Source of the DNA: Hippopus hippopus
Taxonomy: Eukaryota; Mollusca; Bivalvia; Cardiida; Cardiidae
Length of the DNA: 64,000 nucleotides
Direction: 5' to 3'
Assembly (NCBI GenBank): GCA_946811185.2
Contig: OX328105.1
Coordinates: 42,966,845-43,030,844, forward strand
The position numbers were made by a program, and so were the translations under genes. Under the pieces are notes generated by a model. The model did not search any database. It saw only the letters and a program-made list of their open reading frames with translations, and was not told the DNA's origin. This document shows positions 1 to 10,599 of the stretch, piece by piece (the stretch's first letter is position 1; every line of letters begins with the position of its first letter).

Positions 1-175
1 GAAATTGGTGAAAGTCTGCTGATAAATATTTAGGCCACTTGAGGAAAACAAAGAATTTCCCACTGGCAGGATTCAGGGTTTCAAAGTCCCATAACTCTTG
101 AAGAAATTGTTATTAAACACATTTGGCATTTCATTGATTGAAAGCCATTATACATAATTTTTTTAAATCCTTTCC

Positions 176-382
176 TATGAGACAAATTTTAGACTCTTCC
201 ATATGCAAATAAATCTGAATATAACAATCTCAAAATTGCTTCAAATGAATTCTCTGAAAGGATAGAAAACATTGTAAAAAGGGGGGAAATGCTAGTTACC
301 AGCATTTTCTCCTTTTCCCATAATGTTCTCAAAAGCCGTTTTCAGGGGTGTTCAAAGTCAGAATTGTATGGTAAAGGATTAA
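176..382 (+). repeat. MITE-A copy, nearly full
   Basis: First copy of the commonest repeat in the window. The family has TTAA at both ends, CCCTTTACC/GGTAAAGGG ends and a central palindrome GGAAAAGGAGAAAATGCTGG plus complement. Plus orientation is defined here as the end with GACAAAATTTTAGAC first. This copy has a degraded left end. Confidence 0.85.
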
Positions 383-813
383 TAGTCTTTGTACCTAACA
401 GATGAATCATTATACTGAATCTATGTACCATATACTTCCTAATAAAAGCTCCTGGGAGCTATGCAAAACATAGATAAGGAGCCTGTATTTTGTACCCAAT
501 TTGCAAAGCAAAAAGTCTGTCCTATTTTGTATTTCTTTGTTTTTCAGTGATTGTTAAGAGGAAATATTAATCAAATTTGAGGAAATATTCATCAAATTCT
601 TCAAGTATTGTCATTTTAATCAACTAATGTACATCAGGTTATCATGACTTAAGGGTTTTTTTGGGGAGGGGGGAGCTAATATTAGGGAGGGCGCTTTTAT
701 TAGGAGAAATACGGTATGTTGCAATATAATGGACTTTGGTTACTGGCATACATTCTCCAGTTACAAGTCACATGGCCTGTTTGGCCAACCCTTTTATAAC
801 CTGGGTCTAAATT
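383..813. other. No recognised feature
   Basis: AT-rich sequence with a short G-run (663-676). No gene, known repeat or long open frame was seen. It lies downstream of the ZP gene's last exon. Confidence 0.5.
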
Positions 814-962
814 CATCAAACATTCTTAAGAACATTCTCAAGAATTTTTTCTAACTTTGAAAGTAACAAAGCTTCTGATTGGCTAAACCAAATGGTTTAG
901 CCAGTCAGAGGTTGTGTTACTTTCTATATCTCAAGTTAGACTTTGAATGAAATTAAGAATGG
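814..962. repeat. Palindromic hairpin MITE (GATTGGCTAAACC type)
   Basis: About 150 bp that folds on itself: TTCTGATTGGCTAAACC pairs with GGTTTAGCCAGTCAGAG, and the outer parts (AACATTCTTAAG... / ...ATTAAGAATGGA) pair less perfectly. A second copy lies at 29469-29612. Confidence 0.7.
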
Positions 963-1008
963 ATGGTGAATACAGACACAGACAAAAAAAATGTTCATCT
1001 CATACATA

Positions 1009-1179
1009 TTAACTCTTTACCATGCAACAAAATTTCAGACTCATCCAAATTCAAAGCATGTGCAGACGACAAATTAAATGTGGCTGAAATTGTAAAAATC
1101 CTTTTGGGAAAAGGAGGAAATTCTGGTTACCAGCAGATGACAGGGTCATTAAAACTCAGGATTGTGTGCTAAATGGTTA
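1009..1179 (+). repeat. MITE-A copy, right half of palindrome deleted
   Basis: It opens TTAACTCTTTACC and ends near TTAA, but sequence stops at GCTGGTTACCAG and resumes at the GGGTCATTAAAAC segment, so about 50 bp are missing. Confidence 0.8.
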
Positions 1180-1199
1180 AAGGTGTTTGCAGTTCTTAG

Positions 1200-1612
1200 A
1201 CAAATTGTTGCTGAAATGATGAATTGTAGCTATAAATGGGTAGAGAACACTGTGGAAAAAAAAGGAGAAAACAATGGATTTCCTTGTATCCAACTCTTTC
1301 TCTCTACTCCGATCTGCGCCCGTCAGATATGTGTATATAATAACAAGCACATGTACCTAAATGTCACACGAAAGTTTGAAAATTAAGTTTGAAAGTTAAT
1401 TGACTAACTCACTAAACCTGTACAGAAATGTCTCAAAAAATGAGATTAACAACCAACACTGAAAAGTGGTACTCCAGCCTAGTGGAGGGATTTATATAAC
1501 AAAGCAAGTCACCAGCATTTTCTCATTTTCTCATAATGTTTTTAAAAGGCTTCTTCCTCAAGGTCACTGAAACATGGGATTGTTTCAACAATTTGGCCAA
1601 GGTTTGAAGATA
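1200..1612 (+). repeat. Two MITE-A fragments separated by unique sequence
   Basis: Positions 1200-1277 match the left-middle part of MITE-A and 1511-1612 the right part (CATTTTCTCATTTTC, then TTCTTCCTCAAGGTCACTG). They could be one copy split by the unrelated 230 bp between them. Confidence 0.55.
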
Positions 1613-2259
1613 CATCCTTACAACTAGAGGAAAAAAAAAAAACACTATTAAAACTCAAAAATGTGTAGAATGGCTCAGCTGTGTAAACAGATAAATTACC
1701 AATATACATGGTGTGTGGGGTTGAAAACACATTGGATATGTCCTCATTTAAAAACCAGAAATGGCGACAGTGATTGCTTTCAAGACCTCCAAAATATGAA
1801 ATGCATTTTCCATCTGTCTAATCTGTGCAATCTAACAATCATCAGGGGCAACATTTGGTATTAAGATACAATCTGAATGATTACAGTTTCATAAAATAAG
1901 GATTAATTGGGTTAAAAATTGCCTGAAAATTGCCTGAAAATGAGTATAGAATGTATCTTTAATCCTATCCGAATTTAAGTACGTCAAAATAGGATTCAGT
2001 AAGTTTACTGGTATTTAACTCGAATCATGTGACTGAAACCATAAGATGCAAAAGAGAGGTGGAAAATATATGTCTCGATCTGACTGCATATTACATCATG
2101 TATGTGTATGCTGATCTTTATCTAAATATTGTAAATTGCGTATGTCACAATGAGATTTACAGATATTCTTTTATGAAAATGACATCTCTCTGTTCTTGTA
2201 TCTCTGCTCTTCCATTCACTGTATGAAAACCAGGCAAAGCAATCACTTTGAAGTGATCT
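1613..2259. other. No recognised feature
   Basis: AT-rich, no open frame of note and no repeat recognised. Downstream flank of the ZP gene. Confidence 0.5.
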
Positions 2260-2481
2260 TTACCAAACAAAAAAAATTTTAGACTTGTCCAGATTGAAAG
2301 CATTTCCATACAACAAAATAACAGGACCCAAACATTGAAATTTGTCTTTGAAAGGGTAGAAAAAATTGTAGGAAAAGGTGAAAATGCTGGTTACCAGCAT
2401 TTTAACCTTTTCCCACAATGTTTTCAAAAGTTTTTCTGTCTAGGGGTTGTTAATACCTGGGTTCTGTGGTACAGGGGCTAA
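2260..2481 (+). repeat. MITE-A copy, full length
   Basis: Both ends and the central palindrome are recognisable, diverged. It lies 68 bp past the ZP gene stop codon and may be inside the 3' UTR, where the palindrome would fold in the mRNA. Confidence 0.85.
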
Positions 2482-2548
2482 ATGTTCTTTATGAAGTTGT
2501 GATAGGAAACTCAATTCCAAGTTAAGATTCAATGTCTGGATGGTTTTA

Positions 2549-2709
2549 TCAACTACTAAGCATTCTGTCTGCCTCCACACCTGTCTCCACATGATTGCGT
2601 TGGTCTCCGGCTGTTTGAAGTCTTCTTTTAATACCCCATACAGTAAGTACCATAGCCAGGAACCCAATGAAGCCACCAACCAGCAAACAGACAATCACCA
2701 TACCTTTAT
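2549..2709 (-). CDS. ZP gene last exon: transmembrane helix, cytoplasmic tail, stop
   Basis: The exon follows TTTGTAG. It encodes DKG, then a hydrophobic helix of about 22 residues (MVIVCLLVGGFIGFLAMVLT...), a basic stop-transfer patch (GIKRRLQ) and a tail of about 30 residues ending DRMLSS before TGA. This gives the type I membrane topology expected of a ZP precursor cut at RKRR upstream. The 3' UTR continues below 2549; a MITE-A copy (2260-2481) lies inside or just beyond it, and no clear poly(A) signal was assigned. Confidence 0.7.
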
Positions 2710-2767
2710 CTACAAACAAAAATACAAGTAACAATATATCACAGTTACCTATAAACTCAGCAAAGAG

Positions 2768-3155
2768 AAAGTGAGCCATGCTCTGGCAAAAGGGGATTTA
2801 ATGTATCTGGGTGAAGCACTACACCAAGCAAGTCATCAGAGTATTATGGATCTATAAAGTCTATTTTGTATAACAACCGACTGGACCAAAAGCAAAAAGT
2901 ATTGACCCAGGTCAGGTCACAAACTTTATCGGCTCTGGGAAATAAGACTTTTGAAAACACTGTGGGAAAAGGAGAAAATGCTGTTACCAGCATTTTCTCC
3001 ATTTCCCACAATATTTTTTTTACGTCTCATAAAGATTTCCAATTATATGAGCCACATCAAATTGGTCGTCTGCAAATGTTTTTTGATTGGACCAGTCTAT
3101 AATATTGTCATGTGGTAAAGAGTTCAGACCCCTTTTCAGAGAGCATGGCTCATAT
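2768..3155. repeat. MITE-B copy interrupted by a MITE-A
   Basis: The left end GTGAGCCATGCTCTGGC is complemented by AGAGCATGGCTCATA at 3142-3156. Between them lies the usual MITE-B core up to about 2925, then a MITE-A (2940-3123). MITE-B was therefore there first. Confidence 0.7.
2940..3123 (-). repeat. MITE-A copy nested in MITE-B
   Basis: Central palindrome at 2964-3010 and a right part with GTCGTCTGCAAATG and GGACCAGTCTATAAT. The outer left end is missing. Confidence 0.8.
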
Positions 3156-3184
3156 ATAATCAACTCTTCTTTCATGTTGATGCA

Positions 3185-3487
3185 ACAGTTCTGACCAATG
3201 ACGTCCCAAGGCAGGGACTGAACCCAGGACCTCCAGAACCCAAGGTGAACACTCTACCACATCGCTACAAAAGCTAGCTCTATAGCAAGGCAGTGTAAGT
3301 GTCCCCTTATACAAACACAAGCTACACATTTATATCTATCTGTTGGATAGACCAGTATACTACAAACAAGACAAGTATTGAACCCTGGACCTCCAGTTCC
3401 CAAGGCGAACACTCAACCACGTTGCTACAACAGCTAGCTTTATAGCAAGGCAGTATAAGTGTCCCGTTACACAAACACAAACTATAC
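3185..3487 (-). repeat. Two direct copies of a tRNA-like pol III promoter unit
   Basis: Two units about 160 bp apart (3195-3300 and 3366-3470) read on the minus strand as TAGCGATGTGGTAGAGTG (A-box-like) then GGGTTCAGTCC / GGGTTCAATAC (B-box-like). Each is preceded by TGCCTTGCTATAGAGCTAGC, which is also present in the LTR of the miniature retrotransposon at 36887-37333. They may be the two LTRs of a decayed relative or a dimeric SINE. Confidence 0.5.
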
Positions 3488-3752
3488 AATGAGCCATGCT
3501 CTGGAAAAAGGGGGCTTAATGCATCTCCATAATGCATCATACCAAGCATGTCATCATATGACAATAGATCCATAAAATCCATTTTGTCTAATAACTAACT
3601 TAATTATGAGGTAGATTTGTCCTTTGACATGCAGAAATTGATCAACAGCAAAAAGTTTAGGCCCAGGTTAGCCTGCGCAGCATGCACAGGCTGACCTGGG
3701 CCGGTACTTTTTGAAGATGCATTAAGCCCCCTTTTCACAGAGCATGGCTCAT
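3488..3752. repeat. MITE-B, complete
   Basis: Ends TGAGCCATGCTCTGG and CAGAGCATGGCTCA are inverted repeats continuing through AAAAAGGGGGCTTAATGCAT and its complement. The middle has a second hairpin, CCCAGGTTAGCCTGCGCAG against CAGGCTGACCTGGG. The flanking sequence TTATATCTATCTGT...ATAGACCAGTATACTAC occurs on both sides (3330-3364 and 3751-3787). Confidence 0.8.
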
Positions 3753-3787
3753 TTATATCTATCTGTAGCATAGACCAGTATACTACA

Positions 3788-4304
3788 TTGATAATCTAGG
3801 TTTCAAAGTCATCTGCCGGAAATTCGTTCAGGGAAGTAATGGTACATTTGACACTGAAAAAGTTGACCCTACCAGATGACAATGTTTCAGTCTTATCTAA
3901 ACTGGAAGCCTTTGCAGACCACAAATTAAGTCTGACTGAAATAATAGTCTGAGGGTCATTCTATATTTTTCTGCACTTTCACAGCCACTGTTCATAGCTT
4001 AATAATAATTAAAGATAAACAGAATATGGCCAAAAGTAAATGACATTTCATCATTCTCAAAGGAAATCATACCTAATAAAGACGCTAGTTAAACCTCAAC
4101 TTCGATATTTTCCCCCAGGATCAGACATTTGAATTCAGTAATTCTATTAAACAATATGTCCTGTGCGCCTGAACGTTCTCCATCTCATTAAAATTTGTAC
4201 TTGAAAAAAATTACAAGAGTTACTTTTTAGCGTGGATTCACAAAGTAGTGTGTACACGTGTAGTTCTTACATGTTGAAATCATCTTGCTTACTTCTTTTT
4301 CCTA
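3788..4304 (+). repeat. MITE-A half copy (3869-3943) in otherwise plain intron
   Basis: Only the left arm of MITE-A (TACCAGATGACAATG... to GTCTGACTGAAA) is recognisable. The rest of the stretch has nothing I can name. Confidence 0.45.
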
Positions 4305-4772
4305 ATAAGTGCACCAGTGCTCCAAAGTTAACTTTTTATGTATTTCCTGGGTTCCACCAGTACTCAGCTTGGCATCTGAAGTATCTTACCCATGAACATT
4401 CTAACGTGTCCAGTGCCGCCCTTGGAATTTGAACACGGGACCATTGGAGTAAAATCCAGCGCTTATAAGCTCAAGCCATTGACGACTCTACTAGAAGTAA
4501 AGGGTTTAACACTGTGTGGAAATGTACCCATTTATAAACCGTTTTGACAGTCAATGCAGGGAGGCAAGACAATATCTTGGTGGATGGTGTTAAATTCCAA
4601 AATGGATCCGAAAGAAAACTGCATCAGCGCTAATGTAGCTCATTAACAAATGATGCATTGTAGACTTTTCAAAAAAAAAAAACAGGAAATATATGAATAT
4701 GTTATAGTTGTCGCCGTGATATGACTGAAGTAATGTTGAAAGTGGCGTAAAACACCATTCAATCAATCGATC
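4305..4772. repeat. Decayed SINE pieces
   Basis: 4305-4480 resembles the body and tRNA-related head of an inverted SINE (TTGGAATTTGAACACGGGACC). 4696-4772 is a SINE 3' end in the plus direction: GATATGACTGAAGTAATG and AAACACCATTCAATCAATC. Both are old. Confidence 0.5.
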
Positions 4773-5362
4773 TTTTCCAAAATGAATGCAGATGAAACAC
4801 TAAACATATAAATTATTATTTATGAGACATAATGAGAAAACAATATTCTAATTTCCTTTACCACACATTTCAGAAATATCTACCCAACACTTCAGAAATA
4901 TCAAAAGAAAAGAGTGCCTGTTGCCTCTAATCGATTCTTATCTCACAATATTTTCGAATTGCATTTGTATCAGATATGTTAAAATACAGAATATTTGGTA
5001 AAACTTTAATTGTAGGGCATGGTGAATCTTTATTGTTTGCGACACTCCCCGCCAAAATGTGTCCCAATGAATCCGTGTATTTAGTTCTCATTTACCTATG
5101 GAAAACAAAGTGTCTGATCGATTTCTTCAAGTTTGGCAGTTCATGCATTTCCTGTGTAAATCAGACCCAATGACGACGAAATATACTGATTGCCTAAAGC
5201 AATGGTTCATATAAGCCTGCGCGAGTTGTGGAGATTTATCTGTGGCGTTGCTTTAAGCAGAAGTCTTTGGGGATCCACCGTGCAAATTGCAACTCTCAAT
5301 ATGCCTTGCATGTTTTTCAAACAACTTTGCTTACGGCAGTTACCATTGTTGAAGAGACCTAA
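4773..5362. other. No recognised feature
   Basis: Two open stretches of about 60 codons (4976-5173, 5190-5381) show no family resemblance. The second runs out of frame into the remnant below. Confidence 0.4.
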
Positions 5363-5479
5363 GTGGGCCGGTATGTTGTAGCAGAATATGATAGGCTTCC
5401 CTACCCAGGGATAGTTCTGGATGTCGACGACGAAGAACTCGAAGTCAAAGTCATGAATAGAGTTGGTGCAAATTTATGA
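5363..5479 (+). pseudogene. Short coding remnant of a mobile-element-associated protein tail
   Basis: The frame reads VGRYVVAEYDRLPYPGIVLD and then VDDEELEVKVMNRVGAN before a stop. The pattern (YVxVEYD, YPGxVLDVDDxDxEVxxM) is one I associate with the C-terminal ends of proteins from invertebrate mobile elements; the parent family is not certain. A stop at 5360 closes the frame upstream, so only about 38 codons remain. Confidence 0.4.
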
Positions 5480-6199
5480 TAGCGGAAATCCACCATGAAC
5501 TACTGCTATATTTTTGAGGACTGAAAATTGGTTTGAAATAAGACCATCTTTATTTTGAAAATGAATCTGTTTCATTGCATAATAAAGAATTATCGGTTTG
5601 AACTGTTGAAATTATTGAGTCCAGCTATGGGAGGTCATCCCCGTAACGTGTCATTACCGCATCGTCATGTCATTACCGAAACAACAAATAAAAACAATGA
5701 TTCTAGGATAGCTGTGTTTTAATACTATACTATGACAAGTTTAATTTGTTGCTGTAAAAGAATGCCGTAGGATTCACAATGAAAAATAAAAATATTGCAC
5801 GAATTTGAGTAGCTATCGAAAGTTGTAACGCGACGCTGATGATAAAAATCTGAGGTGTTTAGTATTTTTATTATAGACAGTAATAAAACCTTAAAATTTT
5901 GGGTTTTTGTTCAATAACATATAATAACTGGTTTATACTCTACCTCGTTGTAAATTATTAAGAAATCCTTCAAATAAGATAAAAAATGTGCTTGAAAATA
6001 GCCGTTTCGGTAATGACGTGAACGAGACGGTGCATGAATTTTGTTGATGTTATAAAATGTGTACAAGCTAAAACAGCTCTGCTTGTTTGTGAAATGTACA
6101 CAGCGGTGTATAAAGTTTTATTGGGATACATAATATCAAGTAAAAAGGCAAGTGATAAATTATCTTAAAAAGAAAAGCTCATTGTAAAAAAATATAGAA
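5480..6199. other. Unclassified intron sequence with a 14-bp inverted repeat
   Basis: GTCATTACCGAAAC at 5669-5682 and its exact complement at 6004-6017 face each other; GTGTCATTACCGCATC (5649) is a second near copy. They could be ends of a small DNA element of roughly 350 bp. No gene. Confidence 0.4.
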
Positions 6200-6353
6200 T
6201 GACCCAAGACTTCTTTCTGAAAGGTTAGCAAACATTGTGGTTAAAAGAGAAAATGCTGGTTACCAGCATTTTCTTCTATTTCCACAAGGTTTTCAGAAGG
6301 CTATATCCTCTGGGTTTATCAAACTTGGGATTGTGTGGTAAAAATTTAACCTT
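6200..6353 (+). repeat. MITE-A copy, left end missing
   Basis: It starts at the TTCTGAAAGG segment, has the palindrome at 6246-6290 and a normal right end. Confidence 0.8.
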
Positions 6354-6573
6354 TTAACAGACAATGATGACTTTTAACGACCCCGAGGAAGAAGCCTTTT
6401 GAAAACATTGTGGGAAAAGGAGAAAATTCTGGTAACCAGCATTTTCTCCTTTTCCCACAGAGTTTTCTACCCTTTCAAAAAAAGTTGTGTCATTTGAACC
6501 ACTATAAAATTGTTGTCTGCAAATGCTTTCAATTTGGATAGGTCTACTTTTGCCATGTGGTAAAGGGTTAAAG
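6351..6573 (-). repeat. MITE-A copy, full length
   Basis: Full copy head to head with the previous one, the two sharing the boundary TTTAACC. Palindrome at 6413-6462. Confidence 0.9.
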
Positions 6574-6997
6574 AATTCATGCAGACTGCTTGAAGATAAC
6601 AATGTGCATGATAAAAGGTTTTCATCCTAAAAGCTCACATGTCAACGGTTAATGCTAGAATTTTTTTCCTTTTTCCGTAAAGTTTTCAAAAGGAGTCTTT
6701 GTCAGGATTGTTGAAATACAGATTTGCTTGGACAAGGGTTTAAGAATTCACAAGGGACTGTTTGAAGATAACAATGTGGATGATTATAGGTCTATCATCT
6801 AAAAAGGTCCAAAGTCAACAGTGAATACTAGCATTTTCTCCTTTTTCCATAATGTTTTCAAAATGAGTCTTCGTCAGGGTCCTTAAAATACGATATTGTT
6901 TGGTAAAGGGTTAAAGAATTCAAAAGGGACTGTTTGAAGATAACAATGTGGACGAAATTAGGTTATCATCCAAAAAGGTCCAATGTATATAGTGTAT
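6570..6997 (+). repeat. Tandem array of a MITE-A-derived unit (about 2.5 copies)
   Basis: A unit of about 175 bp repeats: AAGAATTC(A)...GGGACTG, TTGAAGATAACAATGTGG, GGTCTATCATC..AAAAGG, then the MITE-A right part (CATTTTCTCCTTTTTCC to GGTAAAGGGTT). The unit thus joins a non-MITE segment to half a MITE. Confidence 0.75.
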
Positions 6998-7045
6998 ACT
7001 TGGGCCCTTCACTTTGTACAAAACATAACAAAAACAAAATGGCAG

Positions 7046-7276
7046 AATGACTCATTGATTGAATGACGTCTTACTCCGTTTTCAATATTATTTCAGTCAT
7101 ATCACTATGACAGCTCACATAATCATGCATTTCTTAAGTTTCATTAGCACTACACTACAGCCCTGAAGTGTCTTGCCAAAGGACACAACCACAAAAGCTG
7201 AGTGCTTCCAGTCAGGCTGGAAATCAGAGCCTACAGGTTACGAGTCCCACACTTTACCACTGAGCTGTGTAGGACC
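7046..7276 (-). repeat. tRNA-headed SINE
   Basis: Tail-first: TTGATTGAATGACG, TTCAATATTATTTCAGTCATATCAC, body with CTTGCCAAAGGACACAACC, and a tRNA-like head (complement of CAGGTTACGAGTCCCACACT..CCACTGAGCTGTG). It contains A-box-like and B-box-like blocks in the right order. Confidence 0.7.
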
Positions 7277-7351
7277 CCTGGTAGAGTAAGAAAATTGATA
7301 ATTTCTCTTTTCTTGTGTATAGCTTTGGGTTTTTTATCCCTTCACCAAATA

Positions 7352-7490
7352 AACCAAAGTTTTAATGACCCTAATCAAGAATGCTTTTGAAAACAATATA
7401 AGGAAAAAATGCTGATAACCGCCATTTTACCAATCATTTACAAAAGCCTTTTTCATCAGGGTTCTCAAAACATTTGACTGCGTGGTAAAG
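7352..7490. repeat. Chimeric MITE-A copy
   Basis: The left part is minus-oriented (TTTTAATGACCCTAATC, GAAAACAATAT) and the right part plus-oriented (GGGTTCTCAAAAC to GGTAAAGGATTTAA), so it is a palindrome-exchange product or a gene-conversion chimera. Confidence 0.65.
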
Positions 7491-7532
7491 GATTTAACTT
7501 CTGATTGCATATGACCAAGGATCAGACTTGAT

Positions 7533-7753
7533 TTAACCCTTCACCACACAATGCCGACCTTTAACGACCTGGTGGAAGAAGCCTTTTGGAAAACATTGTG
7601 GGATATGGAGAAAATGCTCATTTTCTCCTTTTACCACAATGTTTTCTACCCTATCAAACAAAAATCGCATCATTTGAGCCACATTTACATTGTCGTCTGC
7701 AAATGCTTTCAATTTGGACAGGTCTAAAATTTTGTCGTCTGGTAAAGGATTAA
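7533..7753 (-). repeat. MITE-A copy, full length
   Basis: Complete with ends. The palindrome loop (GCTGGTAACCAGC) is reduced to AATGCTCATTTTC. Confidence 0.9.
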
Positions 7754-7977
7754 CCCTTCACCACACAAAGATGTTTTAGACTTGTCCAAATCAAAGCTCT
7801 TGAAGATCACAAATTAAATGTGGTTCAGATGATGAAATTTGTCATTGAAATGGCAAAAAACATTGTTGGAAAAGGAAAGAATGCTGGTTACCAGGATTTT
7901 CTCATTTTCCAACAATGTTTTCAAATACTTTCTCCTCAGGGTAGTGAAGACACTGGATGGTTTGGTAAAGGGATGAA
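7750..7977 (+). repeat. MITE-A copy, full length, abutting
   Basis: It shares the TTAA at 7750-7753 with the previous copy: one element inserted into the terminal TTAA of another. Confidence 0.9.
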
Positions 7978-9216
7978 TATTATAAGAGGAAATATTTTGA
8001 CAAATTTGATGTTTCATGGAGGAAAACTGGCCTCTGGATCCAAAACATAATTATATCTGATCAATCCATCTAGTATTTGGCCTCAAAAGACCACCAGTGT
8101 TTGTTCTTAACTTTGTACTTGAGTTCTAGGTAGTAAACTTTCAAAAAAATATCACCCATGATTTATTTTCTATTTCTTTGTAAACTGGATTATGTGATAC
8201 CATCTTAAAGTAATCAATAAAAATAATGGTTTTCAGCATAACAATATATTTGAAAGTAAAATGTTTGTGCTTTTCCTTCAAGTATTTAAAGTGTGTTACA
8301 AGAAAAATAAGTCTTGTGCTATTTTCAGATCGTATCACTAACAGAATGGCAATTGTTTGATGCAAAGTTAATGTATTTTCAAGGTGAATAATACCTCAGT
8401 TTAAGGATGCATCTTTACTTGTTTTTATCCACTTTTATAACCAATTTTATCTGTATTTTATGAAATTATGATCATTCTTGTACCTTCGTGCCAAATGTTG
8501 CCCCTGACGGTTGCAAGGTTGCACAGATTACAACGGATTCTAGAAAATGCATTTCATTCTATTGCGGCTAGCCATAGACATAACAACCACAGTTTCCGGT
8601 TTAAATTGAAGACAAATCCCTGGCGTCTCTTTATCACATACACCTTATATCGCTTTTTAATCTATGTTTACACAGCTATCTAGATTCCACACACTGTAAA
8701 GTTGTAACAGCGTTTGTTTACTCTCAGGCTGTTAGGGTGCATCTTTAACACATTTATGGCAATTTTATGTGATGAACTTATTTCTTTCCTAAAACTATTT
8801 ATTGCACATGAAGGGGAAAATACGATGTAACTCACACACAGTTTCCTGTTCTCTTTTTCACTTAGGTAAATTTTGAAATAGTTGCCATGCAATTGTCATG
8901 CAATTAGCACAACTTACTTGATTTGGATGCTAATTAACAACCCTATGCAGGGTCATAGGCACAGGGGAGGGAGGGGAGGGGGCAGGGAAAGAGTGGGCAG
9001 TTTGAAATATTTTGGTAAATAAAAGCTTAAATAAATCTCCTTAATAATAAGATGACCAACCCACATTTTTAAGATAAAGAAATACATAGCAAAAACTATT
9101 TTTAAGATAAAGAAATACATAGCAGAAACTAAACCTGCATGTCTAACCTATGTTCCTACTAATCTTGATCTCAAGCCAAAGATAAAGTAGAGGGGCTTCA
9201 TGATACATGTTTATGT
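7978..9216. other. No recognised feature
   Basis: Unique-looking AT-rich intron. An imperfect direct repeat of about 45 bp (TTTTTAAGATAAAGAAATACATAGCA twice, 9067-9125) and a purine-rich G tract at 8965-8994 are the only structures seen. Confidence 0.5.
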
Positions 9217-9882
9217 ATGGTGGCATATTTCTGCCGCGAGATACGAGATAGCTATTGCGATAATTAAAGAGAACTATCATGATAAAACAAAATTTCCTGG
9301 AAATATTATCTAGATAATAAAAATTTTCACGATAAAAATATCGCGATAATTCTAACTGTTATCATGATTTTTTTTGCTTTCGTGCCCATAACTGACATTC
9401 ACGGTATCTATAATTATATACGGTTTCGGAACATCTTCTACAACGTTATGAATTTGCCTTTTCCCTGAATGGTTTTAAAGTTGTTTGTAGGAGGCATTTC
9501 GAGTTGTCTTTGTGATTTAACAGACTTCTGTTTATTTCGGGTCTTGTAAAAATTTACTAATTAAGCTACAACTGATGATAATTCGAATTTCTACTTACGC
9601 AATCTTGTGAAATAAAAAACTACCGAGCTCATCCAAATGGTGAATTTTCTATTTATAGATATCGAGAAACGGATAGAACTATCACGATAATTTCATCTCG
9701 AATGTCAGCTTCGTGCACCATTGAGAAATTTTGAGTTAAAATATTAAGTTTATCGTGATATTTTTTTCAGGAAACTTTTCACTATCTCGATAAAATTTTC
9801 AGGAAACTTTAAGTTATCGCGATAGTTTTCTAAAATTATCATAATAGCTATCTCGTATCTCGTGGCAGAAATATGCCACCAT
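9217..9882. mobile_element. Terminal-inverted-repeat element, non-autonomous, 666 bp
   Basis: The ends ATGGTGGCATATTTCTGCC and its complement at 9864-9882 are matched inverted repeats of at least 39 bp with one mismatch, continuing imperfectly to about 53 bp. The interior is rich in CGATAA/TTATCG words. No open frame. The superfamily is not clear; no firm target duplication was found. Confidence 0.75.
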
Positions 9883-10159
9883 ATTTATGAGATTGATATT
9901 GCAACCAAATGTTTTTCTGTAGCCCCCATCCAGAAAATCTTCCTATGGGCCCGTTCAATATCATTGTAAACACACAAGTGAAACAATGCAATAGGCTAAT
10001 GCAACAGCCTAACTTTAAAACTGCATTTTCAAGCAAGATAAACATTATGAGATGCAAAGTTAATTCTTAGAATGCCAAATAAAACAAACAGATGTTCATC
10101 CAAGAAATATGACCCCAATAACTGCAATTTCATGGTTTCTCTTGTTTACAGTACTGCAG

Positions 10160-10225
10160 CAAAGCCGACAGTGTAGATCAGTGCAGCCAGATCTTGATCG
10201 ACACTGACCGCAAGGTAACTATGGT
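10160..10225. repeat. Hairpin-C repeat fragment
   Basis: Contains GACAGTGTAGATCAGTGCAG and CTTGATCGACACTGACC, the two arms of the GGACAGTGTAGATC hairpin family, diverged. Confidence 0.5.
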
Positions 10226-10284
10226 TGTGAAAGACGTTGTGAAAGGGTTAGGAAAAAATACTGATAATCAAAAGTCAAACTCAC

Positions 10285-10342
10285 CATCGTCAATCTTTTC
10301 TTCTATAGGGTCAGAGTCCATGAGCGAATGTTGAATCTTTGG
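10285..10342 (-). CDS. ZP gene penultimate exon (acidic juxtamembrane segment)
   Basis: A 58-nt exon between GTTTTCAG and GTGAGT; the only open phase is 0 in and 1 out. It encodes PKIQHSLMDSDPIEEKIDD, an acidic stalk. Its exit phase fits the transmembrane exon at 2709, completing an Asp codon (G + AT). Confidence 0.6.
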
Positions 10343-10375
10343 CTGAAAACAAATAGAGTTCTGCTTGGAAATGAG

Positions 10376-10455
10376 TGAACCCTTTACCAAACAACAAAAT
10401 TATAGACTGGTCCAATTTGAAAGCATATACTGACAACATTAAATTTTGCTACAAT
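10376..10455 (+). repeat. MITE-A left-arm fragment
   Basis: Runs from CCCTTTACCAAACAAC to the TTAAATTTTGCTACAATG segment and is cut by the SINE that follows. Confidence 0.7.
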
Positions 10456-10597
10456 GATGATTGATTGTAGGGTGTTTAATGCCATTTTCAACTTATTCCA
10501 GTTAAATCACAGCGGCTAGTGCGCCTATCCATGCTTTCCAGGAGTCTCTTTTACCAGTACTCCGCACAATTTTCTTTCCAAGCCACTGGCTGGTTAC
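10456..10597 (-). repeat. SINE 3' half
   Basis: GATTGATTGTAGGGTGTTTAATGCC then TATCCATGCTTTCCAGG and TTTACCAGTACTCCGCACAA, as in the 27.7 and 42.3-kb copies. The tRNA-like head is missing. Confidence 0.75.
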
Positions 10598-10599
10598 GA

